A stretch of 64,000 nt of DNA from Thozetella sp. PMI_491 (lineage: Eukaryota > Ascomycota > Sordariomycetes > Chaetosphaeriales > Chaetosphaeriaceae): the NCBI GenBank assembly GCA_021432635.1, contig MU270050.1, forward strand, positions 62,001-126,000, read 5' to 3'. The position numbers and the translations under genes are program-made. This document shows positions 57,730 to 64,000 of the stretch, piece after piece (the stretch's first letter is position 1; the number at the start of each line of letters is the position of its first letter). The notes under the pieces are model-generated. The model was given only the letters and a program-made list of their open reading frames with translations, was not told the origin of the DNA and searched no databases.

Positions 57730-58239
57730 ATGAAGTTCCTCACGACTGTTGTCCCTTTTGCCCTCTCTCTGGCGGTTGCATCACCCCTGGAGTCTCGGGC
57801 TGTGACTGAATTTGACGTTACGAACTTCTCTGCTAGCTGCGCAGGAGACAACTCTGGATGCCAGTAAGTCGTTTTCTATTTGGCTCACCTCCATCGCTGA
57901 GATCCAGTACTGATTGGGCGGCCTTAAACTAGGTGGTCCTTCAATCTCGTGGAGGTGGGCTTCTCCTCTGCGGTGCTCACCTGTACCGGTAGCACGACCT
58001 CTGGAACTAGCTTTCCTAACGGATCTGGCCCCTTTCAATGCTCTGATACCTCTGTGGTGTTCACCTTTACCAAGATCCTTACCCGCTACCGCATGGTCAT
58101 CACCGACGTCCACACGCCGGGGTCGTCGGTTGCGGGCAGCAAAATCTGGGATGGAACCGATTTTCCTACTGTCACGGATGCAACTGGCACTCACCAAGCC
58201 TACACCGGTGCCACCTCTTTCAACATCGCTGCGTCCTAG
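57730..58239 (+). CDS. small secreted cysteine-containing protein (effector-like)
   Basis: Two exons, 57730-57863 and 57933-58239, 441 nt, 146 residues; the 69-bp intron is GT-AG. The N-terminus MKFLTTVVPFALSLAVASPL is a clear secretion signal, cleaved about residue 18. The mature part has four Cys, is rich in Thr/Ser and beta-prone, and contains FDVTNFSASCAGDNSGCQWSF. This layout is common among fungal small secreted proteins of unknown fold that contact hosts, distantly like Alt a 1-type proteins, but I make no firm family call. It sits less than 300 bp from an LTR and the RIP-altered block, a typical place for fast-evolving secreted proteins. No damage is visible. Confidence 0.8.
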
Positions 58240-58513
58240 AGCAGGACTACTCCTTGAGATTTTGGGCTTCTAGATCCTGTCCGGTGCATTCACTTGTCTC
58301 AATCAAAAACAAAGCTAGAGTTGCTAGCCAAGCTTTGAGAGCTCTTCTCATTATATGAATGAATTGGAGGTTTTGCCGGAAGACACTCGTTTAATATTAT
58401 ACATGAATAAAATCCTGAATCTTGTCAGATTTTGATATGGAATCTTCTGTGACTTTTCTAAAGCAACATTTCTACTATATTGGCCTAGGTTATAGAGAAC
58501 TATCGAACGATTG

Positions 58514-58935
58514 TGTTACGATCAAGGCATCAGCCACCTCCCCGCGACCGCCAACGAGGCCTAGCGCCTCGGGGCAGCGGTCAGCAAGGGCAGAACCTCC
58601 GATGGATGCCTCAGGCATCCATGCAGATGCTCAGCCAATCAAGAAGGATCACCTGGATCACCGTGATGAGCCCAGCGCTCCGGATCACTTGGATCATCAT
58701 GATGAGCCCAGTGAGCCATGAAGAGCAACCTAGTATATAAGACCACAGTCTCTACCTAGATAGATCAGTTAGCCTTTGCTCTTCAGCAATTAATCTATTC
58801 AAGCTACCTTAGCTTACGCTCTAGATTCTACACCCCTTAGTTGATTGATGCTCCACTCGTCTCTACCCTCCCTACCTTAGGAAAGAACCCCCTACGCTCT
58901 GAGAATACTGACCTTAGGATCTTAGTGTTGTAACA
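58514..58935. mobile_element. fossil LTR, copy A (Ty3/gypsy-associated)
   Basis: 422 bp, TGTTAC...GTAACA ends, closely matching copy B at 60062. It is GC-richer than its surroundings in its first half and holds an internal ~36-bp tandem duplication around GGATCAC...GATGAGCCCAG. A TATATAA-like signal lies near 58734. Confidence 0.75.
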
Positions 58936-60061
58936 TTTAGCTAGTATTTTTATATAAACTTTATAGTAATTATATTTATTTCTACTATAGTATCTAGTAA
59001 TACTTTAATTTTTATATTTAAAGATTTCCTATTTTATATAAGAAATATAATTATTTTAAAGGTATTTTTAATCTTAACCCTTATTAGTTTTATTAGTAAG
59101 ACCTTTTTACTGATAGACTTTCTTTTTTTTATTATATAACTATATTTATCTATATTTTTTTAAGGTAATTAATAATTAAATAATCCCTTAAGTTATAGTA
59201 GTAATATAGAAACTTTTTTCTCTTACTAAGTATAGGGAATAACCTTATTCCTCTCTTTTATAGCTACTTTTTTAATAGGTATATTTTAAGTCTATAATTA
59301 GATATTTCTTAAGTTAATACTATAAAAGGGTTATATTATAATACCTTATAGTCTTAAAAGTATTTTATTTAAAAATACTTTAAGCTTAAAGGTTATTTAA
59401 GATCTTTTTAATCTCTTATTCTTTTATATTTATTAGTCTCCCTAGTTTTTTAAAGGTATAAAAATACCTTCTAGAGTTAAATAGTTAGATTAATTATTTA
59501 TTACTAAGTATCTAGTTTTTCTATCTTATAGAGATTAATTTTATTTATTAACTTAAGGAGTAGTTTTTTATAGAATAATATAACGTGTTTCTTATTACTC
59601 TTTTACTTTAATAACCTCTTAATATTATTTAAATAAAAGTAAAAGTTATAAGGAGATTAATCTAATTACTAAATAATACTTTCTTATATCTAAACCACTC
59701 TTACTTCCCTGTTTTAATTATTAAAGATAAGGTTATTAATCTAGATTATAAACTAATCCTAAAAAGTTTTAATCTAAGCTTATTCCTCCTTATCTTTAAT
59801 AAGCTCTAAGTAATAGTCCTATCTAATATAATACTTTTAGTTTATATTATCTAAAACTAATAAGATCTTCCTTAAGCCCTTCTTATATTTTCTTAAGGAC
59901 TTTTTAAATACTTATTTTAAGTCCCTTAACTAATTATCCCTTTAATATATACTAACTATCCTTAAAAGCTTAAAGAGGTCTTTAACCTTAACTTTTTTAA
60001 GGCTATTATCCCCTAGGGAGTTCTAGCTATTATTACTACCCTGTTTATTTTACTAGGGAAT
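58936..60061. mobile_element. fossil internal segment between two LTR copies
   Basis: About 1.1 kb of extremely AT-rich DNA, heavily altered by RIP. A purine-rich stretch directly before copy B is compatible with a polypurine tract. No protein part can be named. It looks old or intensely mutated and is certainly broken. Confidence 0.5.
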
Positions 60062-60500
60062 TGTTACAACCAAGGCATCAGCCACCTCCCCGCGACCGCT
60101 AACACGGCCTAGCGCTTAGCTGTAAGCAGTCACGACAGGCAGAACCCCTAATGGATGCCTTAGGCACCCATACAGATGGTCTGCCAATCAGGAAGGATTA
60201 CTACGGAGTACCAAGCCCTTAATAAGCCTAGAGCTCCTAGATCACCAAGGAGCTTTAGACCTTTAGTGATCTAAAGTGAGTTATAAAGAGCAACCTAGTA
60301 TATAAGACTATAGTCTCTACCTAGATAGATCTATTAGCCTTTACTCTTTAGTAATTAATCTATTTAAGCTATTTTAGCTTATATTTTAGATTTTACACCC
60401 CTTAGTTAATTAATACTCTACTTATCTCTACCCTTCCTACCTTAGGAAAGAATCTCTTATACTTTAAGAATACTAACCTTAGGATCTTAGTGTTATAATA
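60062..60500. mobile_element. fossil LTR, copy B
   Basis: 439 bp matching copy A, more AT-rich in its second half, so more strongly RIP-altered. Same orientation as copy A. Confidence 0.75.
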
Positions 60501-63020
60501 TATTAATTACTCTCTTTTAAAGGATAAGATAAGTATAATTAATAACGTTTTATAGTTAATATATTTAATAAGAACACCCTATCTATTAGTAGCTATAACT
60601 CTAATAAGTTTAAAAAAGGAAAAGATAAGGCCCTTATTTAGTATAGCCTTAACTAAGAAATAAAAGATATAGGAGAAGATAATAAAGATAATACTAACTA
60701 TACCTATAAAAAGCTTAAAAATAACTTTAATAAAATAGTAAAAATCCTAAAGGAAGTTTATAATAAAATATACTAAGTCTTAAAACTTATTAATAAAGTT
60801 AATATATTATATACTACTATTAATATTATTAAGACCTTTATTATAAGACATGAAAAACTTAAGCTTAACCTACTATAAACCTTTAATAGTACCCCTAGAC
60901 TCTTAAAAAGCTACCTAGCCTAAGTAAGAGCTTATTATTATTTTTATACTAGTAGCTTTAAAAATAAGGCTGAGAAAGTAGTATATACTGTTTTATTCTT
61001 TAAAGGAAAAGTACTAGCTTAGTTTAAACCTTACCTTATAAAATTCTTTAAGGAAGGACTTACTTATATATTACACCTAGAAATTTAGAATATATTTATA
61101 TCTTATATAGGATATAAATATACCTTAAGATTATTATTTTAAGAACTTAATAAAAAACACTAGTAAGAATAAGACTTGTACTAATTTAAATAAAAAGGGT
61201 TAGTAGTCTAATATATAGTAGATTTTTAATGACTCTACTTACTCTTTAATTATATAGATAAAACTAAGAAGTTCTTATTTTACTAAGGACGTAAGAATAA
61301 AGTTAAGGATAAAGTCTTTAAACTTAATACCTTAAAAGATTTCTTATTATATATAGAAATAACAACCTATATCAATAACTAACTATATAAATAAAGGATA
61401 GAAAAACAGTAGTAAAAAACCTAATAATAAGTAAATACTAGTAAACCTTAATAATATAACTAATCTAAGTAGTCTACTAATTAATATTAAAACTATTAAA
61501 TAATAATATATAAGACTTATATAAGACTTATAAACCTAAATATAATATAGTAAAAACTAAAATAAGACCTAAAAGACGTTAAGTATTATAACTATTAAAA
61601 AAAGGGATACTATATTAATACTTATAAATAACTAAAAAAGATAAGATAAAAACTAATACTTAAAAAGTAGTTAGCTAACTTAGTATAATATAAACTAGTA
61701 TAGACCTTAAGTATAATTATATAAGATAATACTATAGACCTTAATAATACCTATATTATAGTATTAATAAAAGGACTATCTCTAGACTAATATATAGTCT
61801 TAAGTAGACTAATAACTAAGGAAGTTATATTATACCTTAAAGTAATAATAAAAGTAGATTACTTATTATTATTAGTTAGAAATAGTATAACTTTAATTAT
61901 ATAAGGACTAAAGCTAATTATATATTATAAACTAAATAGATTATATAAAACAAATAGAATTAAGGCCTATTAAGAATATTAAAGTAAAAAAGTCTATTAT
62001 ATTTAAGAATAAAAAGAAATAATAATATATATTTATTGTAAAAAGTATCTACTCTTTTATATATTACTACCCTTAAAATATATAAAAAATTAAGACAATA
62101 GATTAAACTATTAACTATAAAAAGTATATAATAATTACTTTAAAAATAAGAAGAAATACTAGTTCTTAAACTTAAACAACCCTAGATATAACATATATAT
62201 TAAAGATAATACCTTATATATAAAATAAAAACCTACTAGTAAATAATAACTAGAGAAACTCTAATAATTAAATATCTTAATACCTATATCTAAATAACTA
62301 GACTATTTTAAATAATACCTTATAATAATATATTATAATAACTAAGAAGTCTAAAAGATATAGTTAGATAACTCTCTTATTAAGACTTATATCTATAAAG
62401 AAAGTGATAAATAACTTGCCTTTTATATACCTAGGTAATAAGGAGAAGAATTTAATAGCCTAATAGAAATTAAAGAAGAACTAATAAAAGAGTTATATAA
62501 TATACCTTTATTTATAGTTTAAGAATACCTAGGGATTAGACTTGACTTAATCCTAGGAGGGGAATATATATTATTTCTTATAGATAGAGTTTTATATTAT
62601 AACTCTTTAAAAAATAACTAATAATTAAATTATTAAGATAACCCTTAAATAAGCCCTTAGTATAAATACTATAAAGAAATTACTTAGATATAATATATTA
62701 TACTATATAAAATATATATTATAGATAAACTAAAGTATAATTTCTTTCTTATTAGGTATAAGATATAATAAATTAATAACTTATACCTATAAAAAGAAAT
62801 AAAGTATTAGGAAATAAAGGACTAATATAATAGATAAGCTACTTTTAAGCTAAACCCTTAGTTTTTAATACACTGTAAAAACAAGCTAAATATAATATAA
62901 TATACTTTAATAATATATTTATACTATTACTTAGAGAAAACTATATAATAATATTAAGGAAAAGTATAAGGATATACTTTTATAAAAGAAAACCCTATTA
63001 ACTTATAAATAAAAACTATA
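60501..63020 (+). mobile_element. fossil Ty3/gypsy-type internal region
   Basis: The plus strand shows remains of a gag-like region (about 60850-61240) and a zinc-knuckle-like region near 61580-61640. Further on, towards 62500, are stretches that may be pol. It is thoroughly broken by RIP, with very many breaks, so I give only extent and parts. Copy B upstream may be its 5' LTR. Confidence 0.6.
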
Positions 63021-63024
63021 AAAG

Positions 63025-64000
63025 TGTTAGAATAGCTATTCGCAGCACTAGCAAGCTATAGAGAATCTATAGTATTAAGATCCCATTAATCACGTGGATT
63101 CTCATTACATGATCAATGGGAGCATATAAAAGTCGTTCCTAAGCTCATTAGCTCTTAGGAAGAATATAGAAGATAGATACTAATACACGATACGGATTTA
63201 CACAGTTTATTTACTTTATTACTTTACAAGATCTCATACACTTACCAAACACTAATCAGTATTACTTTCAAAGCAACACAGAATAGCTAAAGGAAGCTTA
63301 TAAACACTCTTCTAAAGATCACCGCCCCGAAACTCAAAATCAGAGATCTCTAAAAGTAAGTGATTAGAACAAAGGGCCACCCCTAAATAAGAATCAGGAC
63401 TTCGCCTTAATTACAAAAACAACTATCCTATACACACACAAACACTATGGCTAACATATAAAAAAATAGCCCTGCAACAGGCCAGACTCACCTAAGAGGA
63501 GCGTAATAAAACAAAGGTCATCAGTATCTTAAAGTAGATACAGCTTACGATCTAGGATTATAAGATTATTAACTAAGAAATAATCTTATAACTACTACAA
63601 TTAATTAACTTAGAAATAGCTTTAAGAGAGCAAAGAAATACATGGGTAGTGTCTCATCTACTTAAGTATATAAACAATCACGCCAACCCACAAGGATTCA
63701 AGCTCCTCAGCTACTTCTAAAAGGACTTTAAAAAATAGTACACTAAGCACTTTAAAAAGCTGAGTAGACAGATCAAACGATTACTAATAAGCTTCTTAAA
63801 AGATTAAGGGCTCCCAGTGTAAAGATCTAGAATAAAGCCAATCTTAAAGATCCTATAGGAGTATATAATTTAAGATTTTAATAAGGAAACAACCATAAAG
63901 GTCCACCAAATAATTAAAAAAGAGACTTTAAGCATAAGAAGCACAATTTAGACTAGGGAGGAGCTAAGACCCCCAAGGATAAAAGCTTATCAAGAGTCTC
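63025..64000 (+). mobile_element. fossil LTR-like sequence and start of a second retroelement
   Basis: A TGTTAG start at 63025 followed by a promoter-like ATATAAAAG near 63124 and transcript-like sequence suggests another LTR, ending at about 63285. After it, an AT-rich plus-strand region from about 63450 looks like degraded coding DNA that runs off the window. It is broken, and the family is unassigned. Confidence 0.45.

Noticed and set aside
58422-58740. Small frames overlapping the left LTR as proteins
   Set aside because: They lie in LTR sequence that recurs at 60062 without the frames.
1-64000. CRISPR array
   Set aside because: No regular direct repeats with unique spacers were seen, and the window is eukaryotic.

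Overview
The window looks like a gene-poor, probably subtelomeric stretch of a filamentous ascomycete (Pezizomycotina). Its genes carry many 41-98 bp GT-AG introns with CTAAC-like branch sites, and its families are typical of moulds (Zn2Cys6 regulator, P450s, terpene synthase, 2EXR, NIPA transporter). Short interstitial TTAGGG tracts recur. GC-balanced gene islands alternate with very AT-rich blocks in which CAA/CAG codons have become TAA/TAG, the mark of repeat-induced point mutation (RIP).

Layout. 1-10,100 is RIP-ravaged transposon DNA, including a Helitron (Rep then PIF1-type helicase). 10,100-17,650 holds telomere-like tracts, an array of palindromic repeats, an intact alpha/beta hydrolase and unrecognised or decayed DNA. 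17,689-20,301 encodes a large C2-like/AGC pseudokinase/ankyrin protein. 20,570-22,810 (minus) holds decayed parts of secreted-protein genes, including a chitinase C-terminal region. 23,138-24,746 (minus) is an intact seven-exon NIPA-type magnesium transporter. 25,845-26,572 is a broken 2EXR gene and 29,985-30,494 a broken zinc alcohol dehydrogenase. 30,853-32,773 (minus) is an intact eight-exon sugar transporter. Two tRNA-Glu(CTC) genes lie at 33,815 and 34,032. 34,686-36,757 (minus) is an intact nine-exon P450, divergent from an acyltransferase/crotonase fusion at 38,058-40,409. Then come a regulator-like C-terminal ORF, a decayed drug-efflux transporter (minus), an intact AflR-type regulator (47,798-49,588) and an intact sesquiterpene-synthase-type gene (52,122-53,445), the last between two related solo LTRs. 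A small secreted protein gene (57,730-58,239) abuts the final AT-rich LTR-retrotransposon graveyard (58,514-64,000).

How the genes may work together (inference). Terpene synthase, P450, acyltransferase fusion, AflR-type regulator and a relic efflux pump over about 20 kb look like a small or partly decayed terpenoid biosynthetic cluster.

Most striking observation. The two tRNA-Glu genes have identical mature parts, but each is split twice. One split is a 10-nt intron at the usual 37/38 site. The other is a 52-53 nt insert after position 29 with the hallmarks of a spliceosomal intron (GTAAG at the 5' end, CTAAT, CAG at the 3' end). Removing both gives a perfect 72-nt tRNA cloverleaf. I know of no established precedent for this arrangement in fungi.

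Multi-exon models were built by hand. For all five the exon lengths sum to a multiple of three with an open frame.
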